Source: an uncultured Oscillospiraceae bacterium | Lineage (GTDB): Bacteria; Bacillota; Clostridia; Oscillospirales; Oscillospiraceae | Length of the DNA: 47,361 bases | Assembly: GCA_951801655.1 (NCBI GenBank) | Contig: CATONV010000012.1 | Location: forward strand, 1 to 47,361 | Reading direction: 5' to 3' | Part shown: one piece after another, positions 47,228-47,361 of the stretch | How the letters are laid out: each line of letters begins with the position of its first letter | How positions within the stretch are numbered: the first letter of the stretch is position 1 | Notes under the pieces: model-generated | Databases searched by the model: none | Told to the model about the DNA's origin: nothing | The model's input: the letters and a program-made list of their open reading frames with translations, nothing else | Made by a program: the position numbers and the translations under genes

Positions 47228-47361
47228 ATGGAGGACGACAAGATTATCGACCTGTACTGGGCCCGGTCCCAACTGGCCATCTCGGAGAGTGAGAAAAAAT
47301 ACGGTTCCTACTGCCACACCATCGCCCGGCGGATTCTGGACCGGGAGGAGGACGCGGAGGA
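47228..47361 (+). CDS. Sigma-70-family (ECF-like) sigma factor, 5' part only
   Basis: The frame starts with ATG at 47228 behind AAAGGAGTGG and runs off the window end. The visible 44 residues (MEDDKIIDLYWARSQLAISE, then KKYGSYCHTIARRILDREEDAEE) match region 2 of a group of Clostridia sigma factors whose N-termini read DLYWxRSExAI. The remaining domains and any anti-sigma partner lie outside. A small hairpin (TACCCGC/GCGGGTA, 47186-47203) lies in the leader. Confidence 0.8.
   Translation, partial: MEDDKIIDLYWARSQLAISESEKKYGSYCHTIARRILDREEDAE

Overview
The window looks like chromosomal DNA of a GC-rich, anaerobic, butyrate-forming Clostridia, probably Oscillospiraceae of the Flavonifractor/Lawsonibacter type. 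This rests on a ptb-buk pair, a glmS ribozyme, an RFN riboswitch before an ECF riboflavin transporter, 2-hydroxyacyl-CoA dehydratase-type activases, strong GGAGG ribosome sites and mostly GC-rich codons. No rRNA gene or genus marker is present, so the assignment is inference.

Region 1 (1 to about 8025) is the right part of an integrated mobile element inserted at the 3' end of tRNA-Gln(CTG); its left end lies outside the window. Next to the tRNA is a tyrosine integrase. A divergent control region at 5469-5527 drives an AT-rich cargo gene rightwards. Leftwards it drives a tightly overlapping operon: a 59-aa HTH protein, an AlpA/excisionase-like protein, a 134-aa protein, a primase/helicase, a 46-aa protein, a Holliday-junction-resolvase-like nuclease, a Cys-rich protein and a 93-aa protein. 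The far left holds a ribbon-helix-helix gene behind three 15-bp repeats, and an array of 9-bp-spaced TGGACA/TGTCCA repeats.

Region 2 (8189-11611) carries galM and glmS, the latter behind a self-cleaving glmS ribozyme.

Region 3 (11627-25876) is the most unusual part. An IclR regulator is followed on the same strand by 13 closely spaced genes: an aconitase-type hydratase (two subunits), an isocitrate-lyase-superfamily C-C lyase, a dihydropyrimidinase-like amidohydrolase, a TAXI-type TRAP binding protein and fused TRAP permease, four acetoacetate-decarboxylase-fold proteins arranged A-B-A'-B', an MFS carrier, a BFD-like [2Fe-2S] protein and an old-yellow-enzyme-type FMN/[4Fe-4S] reductase without its usual flavin/NAD(P) domain. 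By my reading none of the four decarboxylase-fold proteins keeps the Schiff-base lysine at the expected site. A 17-bp palindrome, GTTCC-N6-CGGAAY, lies at the promoters of both the regulator and the first catabolic gene. I read this as an uncharacterised uptake and catabolism system for an organic acid or cyclic amide. The substrate cannot be named from sequence.

Region 4 (26183-36864) is mostly housekeeping: an aminotransferase, a stand-alone N-terminal half of PTS Enzyme I, a membrane protein, a Cof-type HAD phosphatase, phosphate butyryltransferase and butyrate kinase, release factor 3, a 2x[4Fe-4S] ferredoxin and a ClpC-type ATPase.

Region 5 (36886-47361) holds a DUF4180 protein, an operon with a split 2-hydroxyacyl-CoA-dehydratase-like system (two-domain activase plus dehydratase-like subunit) and an acidic protein, a BlaI/BlaR1-type repressor/sensor pair with its own palindromic operator, an RFN-controlled riboflavin transporter, a flavin reductase-rubredoxin and the start of a sigma factor cut by the window edge.
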